Below are positions 1 through 12,035 of a stretch of 64,000 nucleotides of DNA, piece by piece (positions within the stretch are counted from its first letter, which is position 1; every line of letters starts with the position of its first letter). The notes under the pieces were generated by a model. The model worked only from the letters and a program-made list of their open reading frames with translations. It searched no databases and was not told the origin of the DNA. The DNA is from Xenorhabdus ehlersii (GTDB lineage: Bacteria > Pseudomonadota > Gammaproteobacteria > Enterobacterales > Enterobacteriaceae), in assembly GCF_003610465.1 (NCBI RefSeq), contig NZ_RAQI01000002.1, positions 372,001 to 436,000 of the forward strand, read 5' to 3'. Both the position numbers and the translations under genes were made by a program.

Positions 1-384
1 AGCTGGCCCAATTAATAATGAATTTGTCTCAAGATATTGTTTGAGTTCTGTTGGGATAACCGCTGCAATTTTATTGATCGCACTGTTTGCAGATGTTTTT
101 AATTGTGAATCAGCGCGTTTTGCCACCCAACTAGCCCCTAATACCAAGGCTTCCATCTCATTTTGCGTTAACATCAACGGTGGTAAAACAAATCCCGGCT
201 GTAAGACATAGCCTATACCCGCTTCTCCCTCGATACTTGCACCTTGAGCCTGTAAGGTCGCAATATCCCGATAGAGAGTCCTTAAGCTAATGTTCAACTT
301 CTGCGCCAATACCTTGCCCTGCACGGGAAAATGATAACTGCGTAATATTTCCATCAAAGTTAACAAACGTTGTGTCCTAGACAA
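1..384 (-). CDS. YafY-type HTH/WYL transcriptional regulator (partial, 3' part outside window)
   Basis: The minus strand is open from a TTG start at 384 to the window edge (128 codons). The N-terminus reads LSRTQRLLTLMEILR, then a winged-helix HTH of the DeoR/HTH_11 kind with a recognition helix around LNISLRTLYRDI and a G-G-Y wing region (GEAGIGYVL). This is the layout of YafY-family regulators that carry a C-terminal WYL ligand domain, which would lie outside the window. An AAGGA ribosome-binding site stands 9 nt before the TTG, and no in-frame ATG fits the family start. It is divergent from dauA with about 260 bp between them, so it could act on that promoter, but this is inference. Target and ligand are unknown. 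Confidence 0.8.
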   Translation of the reverse strand, partial: MSRTQRLLTLMEILRSYHFPVQGKVLAQKLNISLRTLYRDIATLQAQGASIEGEAGIGYVLQPGFVLPPLMLTQNEMEALVLGASWVAKRADSQLKTSANSAINKIAAVIPTELKQYLETNSLLIGPA

Positions 385-644
385 TTTATCATATCCTTAA
401 TGTTAACCAATTGATTCATCCAAACTGCATTATCATTATTCCATAATTGCTTTTAAACTGTATAACAGCAGCAAATCTGTTACTAGCACCAATTCTGGGC
501 ATTGCGATGACTCACTCAAGGTAAAATTAGACGAGTTGGTTAACTTTTTGACATGTAACACTTTTCTGATCTGACAAAAGCGATATGCTGGTATTACTTC
601 TTTCAGTTCATCATCTGCTATCTTATTTTTTGGTTCTTAATTAA

Positions 645-2333
645 ATGAATACTCGTAAAGTTAGGGGAATACGTCCATTTAGTGCGCTTATTGACGCTTG
701 TTGGAAAGAAACTTACTCTTTTCACCGTTTTATCAAAGACATGATTGCTGGGATCACCGTGGGAATAATTGCTATCCCACTGGCAATGGCTCTGGCAATC
801 GGCAGTGGTGTTGCACCACAATACGGCCTGTATACTGCGGCCATTGCCGGTATTATTATTGCTGTGACCGGAGGATCACGTTATAGCGTTTCCGGCCCAA
901 CAGCAGCTTTTGTGGTGATACTCTATCCTGTATCACAGCAATTTGGCCTCAGTGGCTTGCTTATCGCCACGCTTATGTCAGGCATTATTTTGCTTATCAT
1001 GGGATTAGCGCGATTTGGCCGACTGATTGAGTACATTCCACTGTCTGTTACGCTTGGGTTCACTTCTGGTATTGCTATTACTATCGCTACCATGCAAGTG
1101 CAAAATTTTTTCGGCCTGAAACTAGACCATGTGCCGGAAAATTATATTAATAAGGTAATTGCCCTCTCCCAAGCGTTTCCTTCATTACAACTCAGCGATA
1201 CCCTCATCGGTTTAACAACCTTGCTGGTATTGATTTTCTGGCCAAAACTAGGGTTAAAGTTACCCGGTCACTTACCGGCGTTAATGGCAGGTACGGGTAT
1301 CATGGGGATCATGCATTTGTTAGGCCATGATGTGGCAACAATTGGTTCATCATTTAGCTATACGCTGGAAGATGGTACACAGGGCCAAGGTATTCCCCCT
1401 ATTCTTCCCCAATTTATCCTGCCGTGGCAATTGCCTGATACTCACTCTCTTGATATTAGCTGGAATACAGTATCAGCATTACTGCCCGCAGCATTTTCTA
1501 TGGCAATGTTAGGGGCAATTGAATCCCTGTTATGTGCCGTTATTCTGGATGGTATGACCGGAAAAAAACACCATTCCAACAGTGAATTGATCGGCCAAGG
1601 AATGGGTAATATTGTCGCCCCCTTCTTTGGTGGGATCACGGCAACTGCGGCTATCGCCCGTTCAGCCGCCAATGTGCGGGCAGGTGCAACCTCACCAATT
1701 TCTGCTATCGTTCACTCCCTGCTGGTATTATTGGCACTGCTGGTTCTTGCCCCAATGCTTTCTTATTTACCGCTGGCCGCTATGTCAGCCATTTTGCTGA
1801 TTGTAGCTTGGAATATGAGCGAAGCCCATAAGGTCATAGACCTCATTCGCCGTGCCCCCAAAGACGATATCATTGTCATGTTGCTGTGTATGTTATTAAC
1901 TGTTCTGTTTGATATGGTGGTGGCAATCACAATAGGCATTGTGTTGGCTTCACTACTGTTTATGCGCAAAATTGCCAATATGACCCGAATCAGCATTTCT
2001 TCTGCAACAAATCATGATACAGGTTTGTTGGTTGTGCGAATTAATGGTCCTCTGTTTTTTGCAGCTGCGGAGCGCATTTTTACTGAACTGAAAGAACAAG
2101 GAACCGATTATCACACCATTATTATGCAGTGGGATGCTGTTCCGGTTCTGGATGCAGGTGGGCTACATGCTTTTCAAGGATTTGTTCGGGAGATGGGAAA
2201 AGAGAAACATCTCGTTGTGTGCGATATCTCCTTCCAGCCCTTGAAAACGTTGGCACGAGCCAAAGTCGAACCAATTAAAGGGCAATTGAGCTTTTATGCC
2301 ACTTTATCCAAAGCACTGAAAGAAATAGATTAA
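645..2333 (+). CDS. dauA: SulP-family C4-dicarboxylate/anion transporter DauA
   Basis: An inner-membrane transporter of 562 aa, close in length and sequence to E. coli DauA (YchM), which takes up succinate and other C4-dicarboxylates aerobically. The SulP signature region near residues 50-90 ([20 protein letters not shown]) and the conserved [17 protein letters not shown] region are intact. The multi-helix membrane core ends near residue 440 and is followed by a cytoplasmic STAS domain containing [11 protein letters not shown]. In E. coli dauA sits beside prs; here it lies on the far side of the hemA-kdsA operon, a local rearrangement. No good Shine-Dalgarno is visible before the ATG at 645, but alignment to the family supports that start. 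Confidence 0.93.
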   Translation: MNTRKVRGIRPFSALIDACWKETYSFHRFIKDMIAGITVGIIAIPLAMALAIGSGVAPQYGLYTAAIAGIIIAVTGGSRYSVSGPTAAFVVILYPVSQQFGLSGLLIATLMSGIILLIMGLARFGRLIEYIPLSVTLGFTSGIAITIATMQVQNFFGLKLDHVPENYINKVIALSQAFPSLQLSDTLIGLTTLLVLIFWPKLGLKLPGHLPALMAGTGIMGIMHLLGHDVATIGSSFSYTLEDGTQGQGIPPILPQFILPWQLPDTHSLDISWNTVSALLPAAFSMAMLGAIESLLCAVILDGMTGKKHHSNSELIGQGMGNIVAPFFGGITATAAIARSAANVRAGATSPISAIVHSLLVLLALLVLAPMLSYLPLAAMSAILLIVAWNMSEAHKVIDLIRRAPKDDIIVMLLCMLLTVLFDMVVAITIGIVLASLLFMRKIANMTRISISSATNHDTGLLVVRINGPLFFAAAERIFTELKEQGTDYHTIIMQWDAVPVLDAGGLHAFQGFVREMGKEKHLVVCDISFQPLKTLARAKVEPIKGQLSFYATLSKALKEID

Positions 2334-2346
2334 CCTAAATCTCCAA

Positions 2347-2386
2347 ATAAGAATATTAGGTGCATTTTTTGGTCTAATATTCTTAT
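2347..2386. terminator. 13-bp perfect inverted repeat after dauA
   Basis: ATAAGAATATTAG at 2347-2359 is perfectly complementary to 2374-2386, with a 14-nt loop that includes six T's. It begins just after the dauA stop. No U-run follows the right arm, so it may be a weak terminator or an mRNA 3'-end hairpin. Confidence 0.45.
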
Positions 2387-2466
2387 CGTTATTGCAAAAT
2401 TCACAATAAGCTTATTTTTCCCCCTAAAATTTGACTTAAATATGAACGCAGATATGGAGAATTTTC

Positions 2467-3378
2467 ATGCTTTTTTCACTCAATAAACATCTTATGGCAA
2501 CAGCATTTATCGTTTTTTCTTCCGTTACGTCATTGTTTGTCACAGATTCCATGGCTGCTGAAGAAGTCATACATATAGATTTTCAATTTGATAAATTCTC
2601 TCTGCCGGTAGCAACTCTCGAAATTGATGGAAAAAAGCAAAATTTAATGCTCGATACAGGTGCATCTCAAGCCCTCCATTTAACTAAAGAGTTTATGTCG
2701 GAAATCTCAGGCTTAGTGATAGATCCTGAAAAAGCACGCTCTACTGACATTACAGGCAAAGTTTTTTTTAATGATAAATTTCACATTCCACAACTTTCGA
2801 TAAACGGAATGATATTTAAGGATATTACCGGAGTTTCGCTAACACCATGGGGAGTGACCTTGTTAGGTCAAGAAAAAAAGCTTCCTACTTCGATGGTAAT
2901 GGGCCCTAACTTATTCAAAGATAAAGTTGTTCTTATCGATTACAAAAACCAGAAATTGTCAGTTTCTGATCATTTGCAAGCGTTGGACGTCAATGTGACT
3001 GATGGTTGGAGTGAATTACCGTTGAGACTCACTCAAGAAGGCATTGTTGTCAAAGTTTCACAAAACGCCAAGAATTACAACATGATCCTGGATACTGGTG
3101 CATCAGCTTCCGTTTTTTGGCAACAAAGGTTGCAATCACCTCCAGTTATCCTTCCCTGCGGGGCTTTGAGAGAAGATCTGGACAAAGAAGAATGCATTGT
3201 ATCGACGTTTCAACTTGATGAGAAAAATGCTAAAAAAATAAAACTGAATTCACTACTGATTGATGGAGATTTTAATCATTTAAATGCGGATGGACTAATT
3301 GGAAATAACTTCTTCAATCAATATGCAGTATTAATTGACTTTCCTGGTAAGAGATTATTTATTAAAGATAATGCGTAA
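2467..3378 (+). CDS. Secreted retropepsin-like aspartic protease family protein
   Basis: A 303-aa protein with an N-terminal signal peptide (hydrophobic stretch about residues 10-28, likely cleavage after MAA near 31). Two DTGAS-type active-site motifs are present, LMLDTGAS (D63) and MILDTGAS (D209). Each sits in a similar beta-rich half that ends in an LxGxNFF-like segment, so one chain carries both halves of an aspartic protease, whereas retroviral-type enzymes dimerise. A GGAG site is 8 nt upstream of the ATG. It probably acts in the periplasm. Substrate is unknown; proteolytic activity is inferred from the motifs only. It is monocistronic, between dauA and the convergent kdsA operon. Confidence 0.75.
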   Translation: MLFSLNKHLMATAFIVFSSVTSLFVTDSMAAEEVIHIDFQFDKFSLPVATLEIDGKKQNLMLDTGASQALHLTKEFMSEISGLVIDPEKARSTDITGKVFFNDKFHIPQLSINGMIFKDITGVSLTPWGVTLLGQEKKLPTSMVMGPNLFKDKVVLIDYKNQKLSVSDHLQALDVNVTDGWSELPLRLTQEGIVVKVSQNAKNYNMILDTGASASVFWQQRLQSPPVILPCGALREDLDKEECIVSTFQLDEKNAKKIKLNSLLIDGDFNHLNADGLIGNNFFNQYAVLIDFPGKRLFIKDNA

Positions 3379-3444
3379 AAAATCAGCGGTTACAGGGCAA
3401 AATGTCTGTAACCGCATTATCAAAAAACCAAACAGATCCCGTGA

Positions 3445-4386
<942 letters not shown>

Positions 4387-5196
4387 TTAATGGAGGATGA
4401 GCGCTCTCTGATCAATAGAGTTAATCTGCATTTTTATCATTTCTGAGATCGGGTCCTCAGGGCAATGCTCCACGAAATAACTCAAATCTGAAACAGCAAT
4501 GTGATTACAATCGAGCTGCGCATAAATCAGCCCTCGGTCGCGGATTTCATACGGATCTTCGGGATCGAACATCAGCACGACTTCGCTGGCTTTTAACGCC
4601 AACTCCATCTTTTTCTCTTCCATTAAGGAAATTTTGATAATATCGGTAACTTTTCGCACAATGCTGTTATTATCGGCTTCCTGTAAGTCCTTATTTTCCA
4701 AACGAACCATCGGGCCAATATTACCTTTCAACCAGACATCAAGGATATGTTCGTTGAGCGTATCGCCATTCATCGGGTTAATAAACCATGTCGGCTCATC
4801 AGCCAAATCAACCCGCAAGATTAACTGTGTCGGGAATATAACAGGCTGTACGGGCAATGCCAGCGTCTGGGCAATATGGGCAAATATCGTCCCCAATGTT
4901 ACGGGAGCGCCTTGGCGTGAACGCAATACATTATCCAACCACAAGGTATCAGATAAACAATACACCCCATTCGCTCCACCAAATTTCCATTCTCGATAAA
5001 AAAGCGTCAACAGTGCTTGTAATTTTGCTTTGGTGTCAGTAATAAAGGAAAGTTTTTGTCGCGCTTCTTCAACCAATGCCGTTAACTGCTCAGTCACCAT
5101 TGTGTGGTGGAAATCAGGACGAATGGCCCGTGTTACCAGAATAATACCATCTATCAGGGAAGCATTATTGAATTCATAATTAACTATGGTTTTCAT
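4387..5196 (-). CDS. sirB1: SirB1 family transglutaminase-like/TPR protein
   Basis: A 269-aa protein, the same length as E. coli SirB1 (YchA). The N-terminal two-thirds is a transglutaminase-like fold (FGGANGVYCLSDTLWLDNVL, RQGAPVTLGTIFAHIAQ), and the C-terminal third is a tetratricopeptide-like helical region (residues about 190-260). The biochemical role is not established. The start overlaps the 3' end of prmC by 17 bp. In E. coli sirB2 lies between prmC and sirB1; here there is no room for it. Confidence 0.9.
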   Translation of the reverse strand: MKTIVNYEFNNASLIDGIILVTRAIRPDFHHTMVTEQLTALVEEARQKLSFITDTKAKLQALLTLFYREWKFGGANGVYCLSDTLWLDNVLRSRQGAPVTLGTIFAHIAQTLALPVQPVIFPTQLILRVDLADEPTWFINPMNGDTLNEHILDVWLKGNIGPMVRLENKDLQEADNNSIVRKVTDIIKISLMEEKKMELALKASEVVLMFDPEDPYEIRDRGLIYAQLDCNHIAVSDLSYFVEHCPEDPISEMIKMQINSIDQRALILH

Positions 5197-6040
5197 CTTT
5201 ATTCCATCGACCTACCGTGATACGTTCGTTACCACCATAATCCTGAAAAGTTGCTATCTGTTGATAACCTTTTTCCAAAAATAGGTTTCTGACAACGATT
5301 CCCTGTTTCCAGCCATGTTCCAATAATAGCCATCCATTTGGTAACAGGAAGTGGCGAGCCTGCTCTATAATTGTCTGCAAATCTGCTATGCCATTTTGTG
5401 CAGCGATCAATGCAGTGGCTGGTTCAAACCTGACATCTCCTTCGCGCAAATGAGGGTCAAGCTCATCAATATATGGAGGATTACTGACAATCATATCAAA
5501 TTGTTTTTCACCAACCGCAGAAAACCACTCACTTTGCAGAAAATTCACATTGTGAACAGACAATTTTTCCGCGTTTCTCGCAGCATTATGTTTTGCTAAT
5601 GCTACTGCATCAGGATTGATATCCACCCCAGTGACATAGCAATCATGCCGCTCACTTGCCAGCGCCAATGCAATTGCCCCTGTTCCCGTGCCGAGATCCA
5701 AGATCTGTGCCGATGATTCAGGCAATAGTTCCAAAGCTTTTTCAACCAAGCATTCCGTATCAGGACGTGGGATTAAAGTTGCTGGTGATACAGTCAGGGG
5801 CAACGACCAAAATTCACGCTCCCCCACAATATAAGCAATCGGCTCTCCCTGAATACGACGGGCCAACAAAGCATTAAGCTGGTTAACTGCTTCTGGAGAA
5901 ATCGATGTTTCATTGAATGCAATTAAATAAGTACGGGAACGCCCTGTTACGTGTTGCAACAGGATTTCTGCATCACGCTTAGGGCTATCACTTTCAGTCA
6001 ACTGCATAGCTGCATGCCGGAGCCAATGTTGATAATTCAT
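5180..6040 (-). CDS. prmC: Release factor glutamine methyltransferase PrmC
   Basis: PrmC methylates the glutamine of the GGQ motif in release factors RF1 and RF2 using S-adenosylmethionine. The 286-aa protein has an N-terminal helical domain, the SAM-binding motif DLGTGTGA (residues 115-122) and the catalytic NPPY tetrapeptide (187-190), which binds the substrate glutamine. The ATG at 6040 shares its A with the prfA stop codon (TGATG), so the enzyme is translationally coupled to its substrate RF1. A TTG one codon earlier is a possible but less likely start. Confidence 0.97.
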   Translation of the reverse strand: MNYQHWLRHAAMQLTESDSPKRDAEILLQHVTGRSRTYLIAFNETSISPEAVNQLNALLARRIQGEPIAYIVGEREFWSLPLTVSPATLIPRPDTECLVEKALELLPESSAQILDLGTGTGAIALALASERHDCYVTGVDINPDAVALAKHNAARNAEKLSVHNVNFLQSEWFSAVGEKQFDMIVSNPPYIDELDPHLREGDVRFEPATALIAAQNGIADLQTIIEQARHFLLPNGWLLLEHGWKQGIVVRNLFLEKGYQQIATFQDYGGNERITVGRWNKDENHS

Positions 6041-7122
6041 CAATCCTGCTCTGATAATGCGGATAATTGGTCTGCTTGATATTCAGTAATGATAGGTTGG
6101 ATAAGCATGTCCAGTTTACCTTCCATGACTTCCTCAAGACGGTATAACGTTAGGTTGATACGGTGATCAGTAACCCGTCCCTGTGGGAAGTTATAGGTGC
6201 GGTTGCGATCTGAACGGTCACCGGTGCCGAGCAAATTGCGGCGTTCAGAGGCTTCGGCTTCCTGACGCTTTTGCATCTCAGCGGCACGAATACGCGCCGC
6301 AAGCACAGACATCGCTTTTGCTTTGTTCTTGTGCTGGGAACGCTCATCCTGACACTCCACAACAATCCCCGTTGGCAGGTGGGTAATGCGAATTGCGGAG
6401 TCAGTGGTATTGACGTGCTGTCCGCCCGCGCCGGAAGAGCGATAAGTATCAATTTTCAGATCGCCTGGATTGATCTCCGGTAATTCCGCTTCCGGGATTT
6501 CTGGCAGGATAGCCACTGTACAAGCAGAAGTATGAATACGCCCCTGGGATTCTGTTTCCGGCACACGCTGAACACGATGACCACCAGACTCAAATTTCAG
6601 GTGACCATAAACTTGCTCACCAGAAATTTTGGCAATTACTTCTTTATATCCGCCATGTTCACCTTCATTGGCACTCATGATCTCAACTTTCCAGCGACGG
6701 GATTCTGCATAACGGCTATACATACGGAATAAATCTCCGGCGAATATCGCAGCTTCATCACCGCCCGTTCCAGCACGAACTTCAAGGAAACAGTTGCGCT
6801 CGTCATCCGGATCTTTCGGTAATAACAGCATTTGCAGTTGCTGTTCCAGCTCTTCATTACGAATTTTTGCGTTTTTGAGTTCTTCCTGCGCCATTTCCCG
6901 CATTTCGGGATCATCAAGCATCATCTCAGCTGTTTCAATATCATCCTGAACGCTTTTCCAGACTTTAAAACAGTTAGTCACATCGGTCAGTTGAGCATAT
7001 TCCTTTGATAACGCGCGAAAACGCTCTTGATCAGCGATAACCTCAGCATCACCGAGGTGAGCCAAAACTTCTTCATGGCGTTCTTGCAATGCTTCCAATT
7101 TAGCGACAATAGAAGGCTTCAT
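6040..7122 (-). CDS. prfA: Peptide chain release factor 1
   Basis: RF1 recognises UAA and UAG stop codons and triggers peptidyl-tRNA hydrolysis on the ribosome. The 360-aa protein has the GGQ motif at 233-235 ([13 protein letters not shown]), which PrmC methylates. The tripeptide anticodon (PxT) region reads PET at 188-190, where E. coli has PAT. It is preceded by hemA with a 35-bp gap and followed by prmC with a 1-bp overlap. Confidence 0.98.
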   Translation of the reverse strand: MKPSIVAKLEALQERHEEVLAHLGDAEVIADQERFRALSKEYAQLTDVTNCFKVWKSVQDDIETAEMMLDDPEMREMAQEELKNAKIRNEELEQQLQMLLLPKDPDDERNCFLEVRAGTGGDEAAIFAGDLFRMYSRYAESRRWKVEIMSANEGEHGGYKEVIAKISGEQVYGHLKFESGGHRVQRVPETESQGRIHTSACTVAILPEIPEAELPEINPGDLKIDTYRSSGAGGQHVNTTDSAIRITHLPTGIVVECQDERSQHKNKAKAMSVLAARIRAAEMQKRQEAEASERRNLLGTGDRSDRNRTYNFPQGRVTDHRINLTLYRLEEVMEGKLDMLIQPIITEYQADQLSALSEQD

Positions 7123-7157
7123 TCGTAATATCAGACCTTATTTAGAATAGGGTTAGG

Positions 7158-8420
7158 TTAGTTATGATCCAGCCCAAGGCTGTCCCGTAATAGATTCAGG
7201 CGTTCCAAATCGCCATCGCTGGCAGCCTGTTGGAGAGATTTAGTCGGTGTATGGATCAGACGATTCGTCAACTGGTAGGTCAATTGGTTAATGATCTGTT
7301 CAGCATCAGCGCCTTGCCTTATGGACATCAATGCTTTTGCCGTCATTTCAGCCCTAATTTTCTCTGCCTGTTCTCGATATTCGCGAATTGTATTAACAGC
7401 GCCTTGAGAACGCAACCAATCCATGAAATGGCTGCTTTCTTGTTGCACAATCCCTTCCGCAACAACTGCCGCTGCTTTACGTTGGGCAAGATTTTGCTGA
7501 ATGATAGCCTGTAAATCATCTACGCTGTACAGATAAACATCACTCAATTTTTCCACATCTGGTTCAATATCGCGAGGAACAGCAATGTCAATCAGCAACA
7601 TGGGTTGGTTACGACGTAATTTCAACGCCCTTTCGACCATACCTTTACCAATGATCGGCAATGGACTGGCGGTGGAGCTAATGACAATATCCGCTTCAGC
7701 CAATCGGGTATCGATATCCGGCAGGGAAATAACTTCTGCATTGACTTCACTGGCAAGCATTTGTGCCCGCTCTTTTGTCCGGTTGGCGATCATCATGCGA
7801 TTCACACCATGCTCTTTTAGGTGACGGGCAACCAGTTCAATCGTTTCCCCCGCTCCCACCAACAGGATATTCAGTTGGGAAAGGGATTCGAAAATTTGCC
7901 GTGCAAGTGTACAGGCAGCAAATGCTACAGAAACGGCATTGGCGCCAATTTCTGTTTCTGTTCTGATCCGTTTAGCCACCGAGAAAGATTTTTGGAATAA
8001 GCGTTCCAGTTCACTCGACAGAGATTGATAATTTTGCGACTCAGCGAAAGCCTTTTTCACCTGCCCCAAAATCTGCGGTTCCCCCAATACAAGGGAATCC
8101 AGGCCGCTTGCAACTCGCATTAAATGCCTGACGGCCGCATTGTCTAAATGCCAGTAGAGGCTGCCGGTCAAATCATCAGGGTCAAGCTGATGATATCTGC
8201 ATAGCCAATGAATTAGCTGTTCTTCAAAATTACCCTGCAGTTCAACACTGAGGTAAAGCTCTGTACGGTTACAGGTGGACAGCACAACGCCGCCTCGCAC
8301 CAGTGGTTGTTGGAGCAAGTCATCAAGCGCTAATCCTATTGTGTCAGGAGAAAAAGACACCCGCTCACGTAAAGAAACAGGCGCTGTTTTATGGTTGATA
8401 CCGAGTGCTAATAAAGTCAT
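7158..8420 (-). CDS. hemA: Glutamyl-tRNA reductase HemA
   Basis: HemA reduces glutamyl-tRNA(Glu) to glutamate-1-semialdehyde with NADPH, the first committed step of tetrapyrrole synthesis. The 420-aa protein starts [20 protein letters not shown]. The catalytic cysteine is C50 in [10 protein letters not shown], followed by the NADPH-binding segment [15 protein letters not shown] and a C-terminal dimerisation helix. It is the first gene of the five-gene minus-strand operon and divergent from lolB, which is the usual enterobacterial arrangement. Confidence 0.98.
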   Translation of the reverse strand: MTLLALGINHKTAPVSLRERVSFSPDTIGLALDDLLQQPLVRGGVVLSTCNRTELYLSVELQGNFEEQLIHWLCRYHQLDPDDLTGSLYWHLDNAAVRHLMRVASGLDSLVLGEPQILGQVKKAFAESQNYQSLSSELERLFQKSFSVAKRIRTETEIGANAVSVAFAACTLARQIFESLSQLNILLVGAGETIELVARHLKEHGVNRMMIANRTKERAQMLASEVNAEVISLPDIDTRLAEADIVISSTASPLPIIGKGMVERALKLRRNQPMLLIDIAVPRDIEPDVEKLSDVYLYSVDDLQAIIQQNLAQRKAAAVVAEGIVQQESSHFMDWLRSQGAVNTIREYREQAEKIRAEMTAKALMSIRQGADAEQIINQLTYQLTNRLIHTPTKSLQQAASDGDLERLNLLRDSLGLDHN

Positions 8421-8734
8421 CTTAACTGCATTGAGTTATCATAGGGGGCAAGATCATGATGATATCGATAATTATTCTCATAAACTCACACCCTTCATAA
8501 GGACTCTCATTGGTCGAGCATTCTACTTGATGCATCAGTGCAATAAAAGTCAATCAGACGGTTCTGCGATAATTTTATTCGAGAATTCTCAGCAAACTTT
8601 CGTTAAATTACCCTCTATGATTATAGACTTGAATAGCACGCTTTAAGTTGTCATATAGATATTGCCATATTTATAACCGACAGAGTTTTATAATCGACAG
8701 AATACTAAGCTTTCTTACCACCAAGGGTTACCGT
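8421..8734. other. hemA-lolB divergent intergenic region
   Basis: This 314-bp AT-rich stretch separates the divergent hemA and lolB operons and must hold both promoters. No RNA gene or convincing conserved operator is visible. An upstream in-frame ATG at 8648 could extend lolB by 29 residues, but that extension would destroy the lipoprotein signal. Confidence 0.5.
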
Positions 8735-9351
8735 ATGAAAATGTCTGCTTTTTTTCGCTTACTTCCCCTCTCCGGTGTTTTACTGACTGCCTGTACACTC
8801 ACGCAACCCCCTATGGGCACGGGATCAGCGGATACACCACAATGGCACACCCGTGAACAGCAACTGCAAAAACTAGGGCATTACCAAACCCGAGGTTCTT
8901 TCGCTTACCTGGCAAATGAAAAAAAAGTCTACGCCCGATTTTTCTGGCAACAATATTCACCTGACAATTATAAGTTACTGTTACTCAATCCATTGGGTAC
9001 AACAGAATTGGAATTATTCGTCGAACCGAATATGATTCAGATCACTGACAATAATGGTAAAAAATATCTCAGTGATAAACCCGAATTTTTAATTTACCAA
9101 CTGACCAATATGAATATTCCTCTGGATAATCTAAGAAGCTGGATTATCGGTTTGCCTGGTAATGCCAAAAATTTTCAGTTGGATGCAAATTACCTGCTTA
9201 AATCCGTAAGTGACAAAAAAAATGGTGAGATTTGGCGCGTAAATTATCAAGGATACGATACATCGATCACGCCAGCCTTACCCACTCGACTGGAGCTTAC
9301 GCAAGGAAGCAACCGCATAAAATTAAAGATGGATAATTGGACGATTCAATA

Positions 9352-9352
<1 letters not shown>
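8735..9352 (+). CDS. lolB: Outer-membrane lipoprotein receptor LolB
   Basis: LolB receives lipoproteins from periplasmic LolA and inserts them in the outer membrane. From the ATG at 8735 (AAGGG 7 nt upstream) the protein is 205 aa with a lipoprotein signal whose lipobox LLTAC places the lipidated cysteine at C20. The mature part contains [22 protein letters not shown] and WRVNYQGYD, typical of LolB. The stop codon TAA overlaps the ATG of ispE, forming the lolB-ispE-prs cluster. Confidence 0.95.
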
Positions 9353-11261
<1,909 letters not shown>

Positions 11262-11326
11262 TGTTTAAGTTTTGCGTCAATATTAAGCGCTAACTTATTC
11301 AAGTGATTAAATAAATCATTGCTTGA

Positions 11327-11370
11327 AAAACCCCGTTGCTGTATTTGCAGCAGCGGGGTTTTCTGTTTGT
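11327..11370 (+). terminator. Rho-independent terminator of prs
   Basis: The left arm at 11327-11341 pairs with 11348-11362 over 15 bp (one G-T wobble) around a 6-nt loop, with a CCCC/GGGG core and a T-rich tail. Confidence 0.92.
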
Positions 11371-12035
11371 TTGATATACTTAGCTAATATTTTCAATTTG
11401 ACTTAATAATTATTATGAATAGTTTTCATTTGAAAATAATTAAATTTATCAAATTGTTATACTATTATAATAAATTTCACTCAATAAAATAAAACGATTA
11501 AATTGACATAAAAATTAATGTTAATATCCCACGAACATTTCAATCCATCTGGTACGTCCAGTTCCAAATATTCTAACAATACTGGTGTCATTGAATAGTT
11601 GCTGCTAACCTGTCGCACGCTTAATAGCGGTGATTTTATTTCCTTACATCACATAACAATATCGGAAAACAGGTATTATTTCTTCTATAAAAAAATAAAT
11701 TATTCTAATAGGTAAGCTATCAATATCCAGGGATGAAAGGGATAATTTTCGACTGATTATTTTATATACATCCTTAAGAGCTGAACTTTTTAAGATCACA
11801 TTATCTATAAGAAATGCAAAGTCATATGGAAGTTCAATAACAAGGAACCATACTTAATTGTAGACAGCCGTTATCAATAAGTTAGCTGTCCTATATGGGT
11901 TTATTTCAATATTAAACATATCGACTTCTCTAACTCTACTGAGGAAGAGTTGTAGGACTTTTTTGTTCAAAAAAAAGACCTTACAAAGGCGAGAGGCTGA
12001 TTAATAACAAAAACTACTTTTTAAGGAGAGTGCCA
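11371..12035. other. Long AT-rich leader region before the first esterase gene, with hairpin
   Basis: About 660 bp of AT-rich DNA without a credible gene. Two hairpins stand out: GACAGC at 11863-11868 with GCTGTC at 11885-11890, and a longer A/T-rich stem in which 11950-11965 pairs imperfectly with 11968-11986, about 50 nt before the esterase start codon. The second could affect mRNA stability or translation of the esterase. Confidence 0.5.

Noticed and set aside
548-589. TTGACA upstream of dauA as a sigma70 promoter
   Set aside because: No -10 hexamer at 16-18 bp spacing; the nearest TATGCT is about 30 bp away.
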